From Planctomycetota bacterium (GTDB taxonomy: Bacteria; Planctomycetota; Planctomycetia; Pirellulales; Pirellulaceae), in contig JAFLCP010000009.1 of the NCBI GenBank assembly GCA_017303505.1, forward strand, positions 21,597 through 85,596: a stretch of DNA of 64,000 nt. Reading direction: 5' to 3'. Below the pieces are notes generated by a model. That model made no database searches, was not told where the DNA came from, and saw only the letters and a program-made list of their open reading frames with translations. Positions 18,523 through 28,200 of the stretch are shown here, piece by piece. Within the stretch, counting starts at the first letter, position 1. Every line of letters begins with the position of its first letter. The position numbers and the translations under genes are program-made.

Positions 18523-19676
18523 AATACATAGACGAGTTTCGAGATCGGCAGCGATGCAGGCTGCTCTGCGAGAAAATTCTCCGTACCGCTACGCGTCGCT
18601 GGACAATCATGGAAGTCTGCGGAGGGCAAACCCATGGTCTGTTAAAGTTCGGGATCGAAGAGGCACTACTGGAGCGAGTGGAACTGCTGCATGGCCCTGG
18701 ATGTCCCGTGTGTGTTACATCCAAATCAGCAATTGATAGAGCCATCGCGATGTCCTTTTTGCCAGATGTTGTGGTTGTCTCTTTTGGGGATATGTTGAGA
18801 GTACCTGGTGACAAAATAAGTCTCTTGCAAGCCAAGGCCCTGGGAGGACAAATTCATACCGTATATTCACCCCTGGATGCTGTGACACTTGCTGCAGCAC
18901 AACCAAACAAAAGAATCGTGTTTTTTGCTGTTGGATTTGAAACCACATTGCCTGCAACCGCAATTGCCATTTTGCAGGCCGCAAGTTTGGAGCTTTCCAA
19001 TTTCTTTGTCCTAATGTCACATGTACGTGTTGCTCCAGCGATGGAGTACATTCTTGAAAAGGACACAACTCGTATTGATGGATTCTTGGCTGCGGGACAT
19101 GTAACAACTGTGACTGGCATAAGTGACTGTCAAGAATTGGCGGCCAAGTACAAGGTTCCTATCGTCGTCACTGGATTTGAACCACTAGACTTGCTCATTG
19201 GAATCGAGCAATGTGTCAGGTTGTTGGAAGCCAACGAACATAGAGTCGTGAATGAGTATCAACGAGTTGTTGCAGACGCGGGTAACCTCCAGGCACAAGC
19301 TGTGATTAAAGATGCGTTTGAGGTGGATGACCAAGATTGGCGTGGACTTGGTTTAGTTCCTCGCGGTGGTTTTAGTTTGAAGCCGGTTTACCAGCGATTT
19401 GACGCAAGTCGATTGCTGCCAGATTGGAATCACCTTTCACAATCTATTCAACAAGACGTTACCGAAATCCGTAGGGAGCATGATTGCCGAAGCGGCGACG
19501 TGTTGACAGGGAGCCTTAAACCAAAGGATTGTCCACTTTTCGGGATTAAATGCACACCGCAAACACCGTTTGGGGCACCTATGGTTTCATCGGAAGGTGC
19601 CTGCGCGGCGTACTATCAATACTCGCACTTTGAGACAAATAGCGGGGCTGCGAATACTTCGAGGAGTGTACTATGA
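18519..19676 (+). CDS. hypD: Hydrogenase formation protein HypD
   Basis: 4Fe-4S scaffold on which the Fe(CN)2CO unit is assembled together with HypC and HypE. Conserved motifs are MEVCGGQTHGLLKFGI, HGPGCPVCVTSK, FFAVGFETTLPATA and AAGHVTTVTG. C-terminal cluster cysteines lie in DCPLFGIKCTPQTPFGAPMV and SSEGACAAYYQY. The start at 18519 gives MKYIDEFRD and overlaps the hypC stop (ATGA). 385 residues, normal length. Confidence 0.97.
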   Translation: MKYIDEFRDRQRCRLLCEKILRTATRRWTIMEVCGGQTHGLLKFGIEEALLERVELLHGPGCPVCVTSKSAIDRAIAMSFLPDVVVVSFGDMLRVPGDKISLLQAKALGGQIHTVYSPLDAVTLAAAQPNKRIVFFAVGFETTLPATAIAILQAASLELSNFFVLMSHVRVAPAMEYILEKDTTRIDGFLAAGHVTTVTGISDCQELAAKYKVPIVVTGFEPLDLLIGIEQCVRLLEANEHRVVNEYQRVVADAGNLQAQAVIKDAFEVDDQDWRGLGLVPRGGFSLKPVYQRFDASRLLPDWNHLSQSIQQDVTEIRREHDCRSGDVLTGSLKPKDCPLFGIKCTPQTPFGAPMVSSEGACAAYYQYSHFETNSGAANTSRSVL

Positions 19677-20728
19677 ATGAAGGGGACCCAAATCTTCATT
19701 GCCCTATACCTGCAGTTTCACCTGCTGATGTAGTCGAGCTTGCGGTGGGGGAGGGGGCGAAGGCAAGCAGACTTTTTTTGGATAAGTTCATTCATAATCG
19801 ATTCAAAAACCAGACGCTGCAGCGGCGTGACGACGCGGCCATCCTTGAAATCGATGCGCTGCAATTGGCGTTTACGACGGACTCGTTTGTCGTTGAGCCT
19901 TACTTCTTTCCTGGTGGTGATATCGGAAAACTCGCTGTATGTGGAACCGTCAACGATCTGAGCATGGTCAATGCAGACCCCACATGCCTGAGCCTGTCGC
20001 TTATTCTGGAAGAGGGCTTTCCACTCAGTGACTTATCTCGCATTTTGGATAGTGTCGAAAAATGGTGCCAGAAAGCCAATGTTGAAATAGTCTGCGGTGA
20101 CACCAAAGTTGTGCCGAAGGGGAAGGTTGATGGGATCTTTATCAACACCAGCGGACTTGGGAGACGAGTAAAGGGGGTTACTAGTCCCAATTCAGTCGTT
20201 AAGGAACATGATGTTGTCCTGGTTAGTGGACCGATCGGCTGTCATGGAATGTCGGTCATGGCAGCCAGGAATCCTGGATTGGTCGAAACGGAGATCGAAA
20301 GCGATTGTGGATTGCTGCTACCGCTGGTGCAATCGCTGCGAAATCGAGAAGTACCAGTTAAAGCGATGAGAGATGCAACTCGCGGCGGTGTGGCTGCAGT
20401 ACTCCACGAATGGGCTCGGCAATTCGATGTATCGATTTCAGTGGATGAAGAGAGTGTACCTGTTCGCTCCGATGTGCGTGGTTTGACGGAGTTATTGGGG
20501 CTTGATCCTTTGTTTGTAGCAAATGAAGGAACAATGGTAGTCGTCGTCGATTCTACATTTGCCAAAGCTGCGGTTGAGGCGATGCGTTCTGTCCCCATAG
20601 GCGTGGGAGCAACGAGAATAGGAAATGTACATGCGGGACGACGATATCCCGTTACAGTGGTGCGAGGCCTAGGAAAAGAGGTTCCTTTGCTCGAACCAAC
20701 TGGTGCTATGCTTCCCCGCATTTGTTAG
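19673..20728 (+). CDS. hypE: Hydrogenase expression/formation protein HypE
   Basis: Dehydrates the thiocarbamate received from HypF to a thiocyanate, the source of the CN ligands; member of the PurM/SelD fold. The N-terminal ATP-site region has RRDDAAILEIDALQLAFTTD, with CGDTKVVPKGKVDG and MRDATRGGVAAVLHE further on. The protein ends in the required PRIC, whose last residue is the carbamoylated Cys. The ATG overlaps the hypD stop (ATGA). This is the last gene of the operon; no hairpin terminator is evident after it. Confidence 0.97.
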   Translation: MNEGDPNLHCPIPAVSPADVVELAVGEGAKASRLFLDKFIHNRFKNQTLQRRDDAAILEIDALQLAFTTDSFVVEPYFFPGGDIGKLAVCGTVNDLSMVNADPTCLSLSLILEEGFPLSDLSRILDSVEKWCQKANVEIVCGDTKVVPKGKVDGIFINTSGLGRRVKGVTSPNSVVKEHDVVLVSGPIGCHGMSVMAARNPGLVETEIESDCGLLLPLVQSLRNREVPVKAMRDATRGGVAAVLHEWARQFDVSISVDEESVPVRSDVRGLTELLGLDPLFVANEGTMVVVVDSTFAKAAVEAMRSVPIGVGATRIGNVHAGRRYPVTVVRGLGKEVPLLEPTGAMLPRIC

Positions 20729-21000
20729 TTCAGGAATTCGGAAGGTAATTTCTCTGCTAAGAATTTCTTCAAAAATCAATGTTCCATCTTGCTAAGCGGT
20801 GCGAGTGAGCTCGCGATCCTGGAATTCGGTATTCGAGAATTTGAAGGAAGGCAAGCCATTTGGCAGACGAGGGGTTACTCGGACGCCAGTTCAGGAAGCA
20901 CGAACTCGGAACACCCTGAATCCACTCTGCGATTCTTTGGAAAAAAAGTTGCCAACATGTCCACCGCACAGTGTGGCCAATGCTGCACTTACGACCTGCA

Positions 21001-21978
21001 CTAGATTACCGTTAAGGGACGATAAGGCAAACAGATAAACGGCAAGATAAGACAGGGCCAACCAATTGCAGTTTGTAACCAACTGAGCTTGGCTGCGTCA
21101 TTGCGAGTGGGAGGATGTCTTAATCCAGAAACCACAACCAGAATCAACATCAGCACGAACAGCAGTTGCTGTGAGTAAATCATGAATGCAACCGCTAATC
21201 CCAAAAAAGCTCTGGCAACCCACACACTCTTGGTCCCCAGTAATCCAAAAGTTACGTGCCCACCATCAAGTTGCCCCATGGGCACCATATTGAGTCCAGT
21301 GACCAATAGCCCCGTCCAACCAGCCATTAACCAGGGGTTCACCTCGTTATTAAGAGTAGGAAGCGAATTGGCGCCTCCTTCGCGAAACAAATCCGCCAGC
21401 CATTGAATCAACAGAGGATGCCCAAGAACAAAGCCCTTTTCGGCGACCATGGAGGGCGTGGTTGCTGTAATTACACCTATAATCAAAACCGGAATCGCAA
21501 TGACAAGGCCCGCTAAAGGACCAGCAATTCCAATGTCAAAGACCTCACGTCGATCGGCTTGACGTCCATCCATCGCGATCACCGCCCCAAATGTTCCTAG
21601 TGGCGAAATGGGCATGGGTAAAAACAATGGAGGCGTTGCCGCGACTCGATATCGCACGGTCATCAAATAATGTCCCATCTCATGGGCCAACAAAATGGCC
21701 AATGTGGCTAACGAATAGATCAGACCATCTTGCCAGTGTTCGAGAATGATCTGACGAACTGGAAGCAAGCTTCCATAAAATGGCGAAGCAAGCAATGGAC
21801 CGATGGGGACCCAGTGCGAAACCCCGGCCCAAAACATCGTAATTGAAGTCAGAACGAACAGCACAATCGATGTTGTCCAAGTAATTCGAAAACGCGGACC
21901 ACGCGACTGTCGAACCGGCTCGGGTGCCGGAGCTTCACTAAGAAAATCGGGAGGAAGATCGCCGCGTCGAATTTCCAA
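21001..21978 (-). CDS. Site-2-protease-like membrane metalloprotease (M50)
   Basis: Polytopic zinc protease. The catalytic motif is HEMGHYLMT and the third ligand motif is MVPMGQLDGGH, both within predicted membrane segments, with about seven hydrophobic stretches in 325 residues. No PDZ domain is seen, which separates it from RseP; it fits the short M50 group found in bacteria and plastids. The start is a TTG (21978) with AAGGA eight bases upstream and no better ATG nearby. It is convergent with hypE; the 270 bases between show no gene. Confidence 0.87.
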   Translation of the reverse strand: MEIRRGDLPPDFLSEAPAPEPVRQSRGPRFRITWTTSIVLFVLTSITMFWAGVSHWVPIGPLLASPFYGSLLPVRQIILEHWQDGLIYSLATLAILLAHEMGHYLMTVRYRVAATPPLFLPMPISPLGTFGAVIAMDGRQADRREVFDIGIAGPLAGLVIAIPVLIIGVITATTPSMVAEKGFVLGHPLLIQWLADLFREGGANSLPTLNNEVNPWLMAGWTGLLVTGLNMVPMGQLDGGHVTFGLLGTKSVWVARAFLGLAVAFMIYSQQLLFVLMLILVVVSGLRHPPTRNDAAKLSWLQTAIGWPCLILPFICLPYRPLTVI

Positions 21979-22034
21979 TGGACTTATCCTTTTTTAACGC
22001 ATTCCAACATCGAAGTGCAAAACTGGCGCTCTTT

Positions 22035-23921
22035 TCAATCCTCTACCAAATCACCCAACCCAACTAATGCTAACAGCCGCAAGGCGTTGGTGGTAGGCGT
22101 TGGTCCATTTCGCATTTTGTAGTCGAAGACCATTCTGCGCCCCTCAGCGGTCTTCTCAATATGTTCTCGAAAATGGACCACTTCACAACGGGGTTCCAAC
22201 AAAGGATGAGACACCAAATCGAGATCGTGAGTCGACACGGCTCCAAACGCCCCTTTGCTCAGGAGAGTATGCAGTACATGTCCTACCGCGATATGCCGCT
22301 CGCGACTATTGGTTCCCTGCATGATTTCATCCAGCAAGAACAAAACACGAAAGCGATCCGATTTTTCATATTCTTCCGCAATGTCAACCACGAATTTCAA
22401 CCGTCGCAACTCGGCCATGAAATAGGAGATTCCCTGATCCAAGCTGTCGCGAATTCGTATGCTGGTTGCCAACACCAAAGGAGGCAATTCCATTTTTGCA
22501 GCGCACACGGGGGAGCCTGTTTTTGCCAGAAGGATGTTAATCCCCAAAGAGCGCAGGAATGTGCTTTTGCCGGACATATTTGAACCGGTAATCAGCCACA
22601 GCGGCTTATTGGGTTCAACCGCAATGTCGTTCGTCACTCGCTGAGTGTCTCGCAACAAAGGGTGCCCCAATTGAGACGCATTTAATTTCTTTTCATGGCT
22701 TTCCACCCAAGTTGGCATGCACCATTCCGGATGTTCAAATCGCACCGCAGCGATGGAACATAAAGTTTCAAACTGAGCTAGTGCAGCAAACCATTCGCGA
22801 GTGTGCGGACCATATTTATGTTGCCACTTTTCAAGCAAAGATAACGAGCGATAATCCCAGGCAACCAATATCTGCAATACCAGATAGGGAATGAAGAATA
22901 GTGGGCTGTGTCGAATGCCCGCTAAACCTATCCGCCAATTAAGACTCTGGAACGCGGCCTCCGCATCTCCTCCTAATTGCAACTGTTCACGCATCTTCAA
23001 AATCAACTGAGGCGCATCACCCCGGTCGTGTGCAACGCCTTCGCGGGCCACCAACCTCAACAATTCTTGATATTTTTCAACATCTTGATGGCGTGAAGAT
23101 ATTCGTTGAAAGATCTCATGCAAATGACTGCCGAACCCAACGCTCAACAGCACATTACACAACACGCCCACAATCAAAAAGCCAAGCCCCCATTCCAGCC
23201 GTAGCAAACCTCCCGCACTGAATCCACCGAGAATCAACCCCACGGCGATTAGGGCCACGCCCAACCAACTACAGAGATATAGCCAAGCTCGACTCCCAAG
23301 CCAGGGCGGACTTGAAGCCCATTCTACAAACCGCTCAGGGGATGCGGTGCTCGACGCAACTTCTGAACTCAAACAATAAACACGTTCGCGAAGCTCAACT
23401 TGATCGGCATAATAGCATACGGCCTCTTGGCGTTTTTTAATCTCGGCAATGTCTGGCTCTTCCAAAATCCAGTCGAGCAAGAATTGCCGCGCCGGTTGAG
23501 TTTCCGCAAAACAGAGCCAATGCATCAAAGAGGCTCGGCCTTGTACGTCTAAATCATCTGCTAGCCCTTGATATTTATCAGCCACTTCGCTCTTTACAAC
23601 AGGAAGTTGGTCCCATTGCCGATCAAGTCTGGCCAATAGACGCTTGTATAACCCGCTCCGCTTTTCATTTTCCCACAATCGCAATCGAATGTATTCGTGC
23701 CAAGTAATCACGGCCAGGAAAACGATCATGCCCAACCATCCCATAATGGTCCACGGCGCGCGCTGTGGAGAAATGGCATAACCCACAAACAACAACGCGG
23801 CAGCAACCATGAATACGGCGACACGAATTTGGCTGAATCGCTGATCTTGCTGCATCAACGCGTTACTCAATCCAGAGAGCGATGCCAACTTCTGCTGATA
23901 ATGGGCTCTAGCTTTGCTCAA
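22035..23921 (-). CDS. Membrane-associated MutS-like ATPase
   Basis: 628 residues. The C-terminal third is a MutS-type ABC ATPase: Walker A ITGSNMSGKSTFLRSLG, Walker B LFLLDEIMQGTNSRERHIAVG and the His switch in VSTHDLDL. Unlike MutS it has hydrophobic helix pairs near the N terminus (about 32-75) and in the middle (about 215-260), and it lacks the mismatch-recognition domain. Similar proteins are known in Bacteroidetes and planctomycetes with no settled role. The start appears to be a TTG two bases beyond the stop of the cytochrome gene, implying translational coupling; the first ATG would be at 23855. Confidence 0.82.
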   Translation of the reverse strand: MSKARAHYQQKLASLSGLSNALMQQDQRFSQIRVAVFMVAAALLFVGYAISPQRAPWTIMGWLGMIVFLAVITWHEYIRLRLWENEKRSGLYKRLLARLDRQWDQLPVVKSEVADKYQGLADDLDVQGRASLMHWLCFAETQPARQFLLDWILEEPDIAEIKKRQEAVCYYADQVELRERVYCLSSEVASSTASPERFVEWASSPPWLGSRAWLYLCSWLGVALIAVGLILGGFSAGGLLRLEWGLGFLIVGVLCNVLLSVGFGSHLHEIFQRISSRHQDVEKYQELLRLVAREGVAHDRGDAPQLILKMREQLQLGGDAEAAFQSLNWRIGLAGIRHSPLFFIPYLVLQILVAWDYRSLSLLEKWQHKYGPHTREWFAALAQFETLCSIAAVRFEHPEWCMPTWVESHEKKLNASQLGHPLLRDTQRVTNDIAVEPNKPLWLITGSNMSGKSTFLRSLGINILLAKTGSPVCAAKMELPPLVLATSIRIRDSLDQGISYFMAELRRLKFVVDIAEEYEKSDRFRVLFLLDEIMQGTNSRERHIAVGHVLHTLLSKGAFGAVSTHDLDLVSHPLLEPRCEVVHFREHIEKTAEGRRMVFDYKMRNGPTPTTNALRLLALVGLGDLVED

Positions 23922-23922
23922 T

Positions 23923-25074
23923 TTATTCTTTCTTCAATGCCAGCATGTATTCGACTAGGTCCACCAAGCCTTGCTCATCAAAATTATGATGTAAGTTCTC
24001 TGGCATGATGGATTTCTCTTGTTTCTTGAATTCTTCTACTTCGTCTCGAGGAAATTTGCGTTCGATACCTTGTGCATCCTTCAACACAATTTCTTCCTCG
24101 GTTTGGCTAACCAGCAACCCAGTCGCGACATCTCCGCTATCGGTCTGGAGGATGTACGATTCGTAGTTATGACTAATGCCCGCGCTGGGATCGACAATCG
24201 CCACAAACATAGCTTCTCGAGTTAACTTACTACCGATCTCGCTCAGGTCTGGGCCTACGTTTTTACCGAATCCCTTCACGATATGACAATTCGAGCAGGT
24301 CGCCGCGCTGCGAAATAGTTTCTCCCCATTGGCGGGAGTCCCGGTTCGCTTTGCTAATTCGTCAATCGAAGGAAGAGGCTTTTGATCCTTTGACATCGGC
24401 AGTGGAAAAACATCGGCGGCGGCTTTTGCAATTTCTTCATTGGAACTTTTTCGTAAGCTGCCCGCCACTAAAGTTTTCACATCCCCCCGCAACGTTCCTG
24501 CTGTGGCTGCATCCAACAAGGCTTTTTGTCCTGCTGTGCTTCGTACCATTCCTTGACCAGCTGCTGCAGCCACACCAGGCAATGAATTAGCATCCACAAC
24601 CAAAGGCCCAAGCAGCGACGCCACATCGGCATGATTGGCCAGTGCGATCTTGGCAACGGTTTCATGAGCCTTGTCCGCCGATTTGTTATCCGTCAGCCAT
24701 TTTTCTACGATGCCTTTCCCTTTTCGGTTCAAGCACATTTCAATCGCCTGCACCATCGTAGAATCGGTGGCTTTATTCGATAACGCAAAATCCCACAAAA
24801 GTTCAGCAGCCCCTTCCGGCTCACAATGTTCGACGACTTTCAAGAACACATTTCCATCGGACGTTGATTTAAGAAACCGCCGAACTAAAGCGTTCGTTTT
24901 CTCATCGTGCTTCACTTCCCCTTTCGGCAAACGCAACATCGCCTCAATCAAGATCTTGTCGCGGCGAATTTGTAACGGATTCGCTGGAGGATCCTGCGTC
25001 CACCCCTTATCACAACAGAAGGCGACTAACATTCCAAGTATTGCTATTCTAAACGCCGGTAATTTGCTGCACAT
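23923..25074 (-). CDS. Secreted c-type cytochrome with PVC-type heme-binding domain
   Basis: Starts with a signal peptide (about residues 5-27). The middle (about 50-240) is helical and HEAT-like. The C-terminal third begins GTPANGEKLFRSAATC, with the single heme motif CSNCH and the context GKNVGPDLSEIG, followed by LPRDE-like and MPENLHHNF elements; this matches the Pirellula/Verrucomicrobium heme-binding domain. The distal Met may come from MPENLH. In many relatives this domain is fused to the C terminus of a dehydrogenase; here it is a separate exported protein directly downstream of one. The ATG at 25074 is preferred because it puts the signal peptide at the N terminus; in-frame codons reach 25143. 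Confidence 0.87.
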   Translation of the reverse strand: MCSKLPAFRIAILGMLVAFCCDKGWTQDPPANPLQIRRDKILIEAMLRLPKGEVKHDEKTNALVRRFLKSTSDGNVFLKVVEHCEPEGAAELLWDFALSNKATDSTMVQAIEMCLNRKGKGIVEKWLTDNKSADKAHETVAKIALANHADVASLLGPLVVDANSLPGVAAAAGQGMVRSTAGQKALLDAATAGTLRGDVKTLVAGSLRKSSNEEIAKAAADVFPLPMSKDQKPLPSIDELAKRTGTPANGEKLFRSAATCSNCHIVKGFGKNVGPDLSEIGSKLTREAMFVAIVDPSAGISHNYESYILQTDSGDVATGLLVSQTEEEIVLKDAQGIERKFPRDEVEEFKKQEKSIMPENLHHNFDEQGLVDLVEYMLALKKE

Positions 25075-25177
25075 ATTTCCAACCGCAAGCCAATTTCTAA
25101 CCACAACCAGATCCAACCTAGAACCAGAATGCAACATCCTCAATATCGAATGTTACTTCGAATATTCGATGTGCGTT

Positions 25178-25220
25178 TCAAAAACAAAGTGCACTGAGTT
25201 CCAATAGAGCTCAGTGCACT
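25178..25220 (-). terminator. Intrinsic terminator after the dehydrogenase-like gene
   Basis: An 11-bp perfect stem (25188-25198 with 25210-25220) and an 11-base loop. Read on the minus strand it is followed by TTGTTTTTG. It lies between the ThuA/dehydrogenase gene and the cytochrome gene, so they are probably separate or attenuated transcripts. Confidence 0.7.
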
Positions 25221-25249
25221 ACTATCATGCTTGATCTACTTCGAATCGG

Positions 25250-28200
25250 CTACTCTTTACCCGCATCACCTAGCAGCTCTTTTAGTGCAGCTTCGCGTTT
25301 GGCCGCATCCTGATAGTCCAATGCTCGCAGGTAGCGATTCGAATCTTCTTCAGTGACATTCTCTGCCGAAAGCAAATCGACAAGCAACTTCGAAGTATCC
25401 ATCGCGCGGCTACGCCATACGATCTGTCGTCCAGCTGCCGAGTTCCATTGCTCGCCCACTAAACCTTTCCAAGCGCTGAGGCAATCGTCCCAACGTTTAT
25501 CGGCGCCAATTCCCAACGCTTCGAGATACCAACGATCTGAACCATCATGCTTCTTCGCAAGCTGCGCCCAGAGTGCGGGCATTTCGGACGATTTGTCGCC
25601 ATGTAATGCAATTGCCAGCTCGCGGCGAACTGCGCTGCTGGGGTCATTTACAAGGGGAGAAACAAATTCGTTGACGGGCATACCAAGCTGGCGAGCTAGG
25701 CGAACGGCTGTAATTCGAATGTTCGGATCCTTGTCCGAAAGCCCCAATTCAACGTACTTCTTGCCCATCCCATCAATCTTGCCCAACAACCACAGTGCAC
25801 GAGCGCGAATTCTAGGATTCGAGTCACCGAACAGCTTCATCAACCCCGGCTGTGCTTCCGGACCTTTTGCATGGATTGCTTGCCACGCCAGATAACGCAC
25901 CGAATTGCAAGGATTTTGGAGGGCTTTGAAGCAATCTTCTAGATTGGTGTAGTCATAGGTTGGAACAACGTATTTTGTTCCAGGAGGAGCAGCGCGGAAT
26001 AATCGACCTCTGTCCAGATCTCCCATAGCATGCCCACCCACGCCCGGATCATACCAGTCCGTAATGAAGACCGATCCATCTGGGGCTACGGCTACGTCTG
26101 CTGGACGGAACCAACGATCGCGCTCACCAACCACCAAGTTTTCGATTTTGGCGTTGTAACCCGCGCCACTTTCTTCAGTAACATAAGCGCGAACAACGTT
26201 AGGGCCAGCATCGCAATGCAACGGTTGATCCCAGAATACTTCAGGCAACAGTCGCCCTTCGTAAACCGTAATACCCGTCGGTGAACCAGCCCCCGTGATA
26301 AGCATGGTTGGAACAACGCCTGGATCGTTGAGATGCCAATGGCGTTGCGGAATTTCCTTTTCCCAGCCTGTACGCTCCGCCTGCCAACCTGCTCCACTCA
26401 ACTCGTCGCGATAACCGAAGTTACCAAATTCCATTACGTAATTGATACGTGTGGCTCGATTACCATCGTCATCATTATCCGACTGCCATACGGTCCCAAA
26501 CGAATCTACGGCTGCTTCATAGTTGTTTCGAAAGTTATGCCCAAGCACTTCGAAATTGCTTCCATCGGCATCACAGCGGAACACCATGCCACCGTAATAG
26601 GGCTTGCCGTTGTCGACTACCGTATTGCCTGCTTTGTCGACAACAGGTTTACCAGTTGCATCGTGAACTGCTTTACCCGTATTACCAAAGTTCCAGTAGA
26701 GTTTTCCATCTGGACCAAACACGATTGAATGAGCCGAGTGGTCATGCTGTGGCTGTCCAGTATTGCTAAATAGTAGCTCTTTCTTATCAGCAACGTCGTC
26801 ACCATTCTCGTCACTGAAAACCCAGACATTGGGTGACGCAGAGACGATAACTTTGTTGCCAAGAACACAAATCCCCATGGCTGAATCGATTTCTCGACCT
26901 TGATAGAAAACGGTTTTCTTGTCGGCTTTTCCATCTTGGTCTTTGTCTTCTAAGATCAAAATCCGATCACCTTCAGGACGCTTGCCATTGTGGCCGCGAT
27001 AGTTGACCACTTCACAAACCCAAATTCGACCACGCTGATCGATATCAAGGTTGGTAAGGCTCAACAGTTCAGGTTCCGAGGAAACCAAGGTCAATTCGAC
27101 TCCAGGATGAACGTCTAAACCAGAAATGGCTTTCTCTGGTGAACGCACTTCCGATTCCATGCGTTTCTGTTCTGCATTCACATCGGGAACCGCATCGGCA
27201 TACACCAAAAAACGAACGGTCGAACCGCACCCTTGGCGAGTTCCACCTTCATCCAGGCCAGCCGAGAAACGAAGCATTTCATATTCACCATTGAGCTGAA
27301 AATGAATGACGCTGTTGGCATGTGTGCCGATCCCATCGGCGAACTCTTTACCATGAATTTTCATGGTTTGGCCGCCCGCGTTTTTTCCAGCTTGCACGTT
27401 GCCCCAAGACGAAGTTGCTTCTTTCCATTTGAGATCGGTCAGCTTCGTTTTCCCTTTGGCGCCAGACAGAGTTGGCTCAATCCAGTTGGCCCAATCGCAA
27501 CCGAAACCATCACCACCATCAGAAACCACCAAATACAGATCCTTCACATCTTTCACACCAACTTCAGCAGCTACCATGTGGTTGGGTGTTGAAGCGCTGA
27601 CCAATTCACTGCGATACAATTGGCGAGGCTTGGGACCGTTGGCAGATTGTTTGTCGGCGTTAGGAGTTCCTGCGGCAATCTGAAATTCCTTGCGAATTTG
27701 TTCCGCATTAAAGTTCCCTGGAATGGGTTCATCTTGACCATTCTTCAACTGTTCTACGCCTTCAGGCTTCACTCCCACACCATTTTCGGGCACTTCAACT
27801 TTTGCAGTCCAAGCGATCGCATTGCAAACGAGCTTTAGGATCTCAGGACGGCCCCAATTCCAGTGAAAATGGCCACCGGTGAAACCGAAACTACGCCCAC
27901 CATCAGGTCGTTCAAAAGCCCATGCTGTATGTTGTGGAATGCCAGCAGCAACTTCCTTACGAACATGCGGATTTCCACTATGCGGACCATCGGCTCGCTG
28001 CATGGTCGACTCAGGAGCAACAGCGGTCAAGATCGGAGTGACATTCTTCATCCCCTCTGGAAAACGCATATGGAAATACCATTCGTCATTCGCCTTGAAT
28101 GGTGGCACGCCACGCGTGATGGGATGAACGGGAAGATTTTTGTATTCAGCAACCCAGTGAGGGTTCACAGACCAATCCGTTTCGAAATATCCACCCAACC

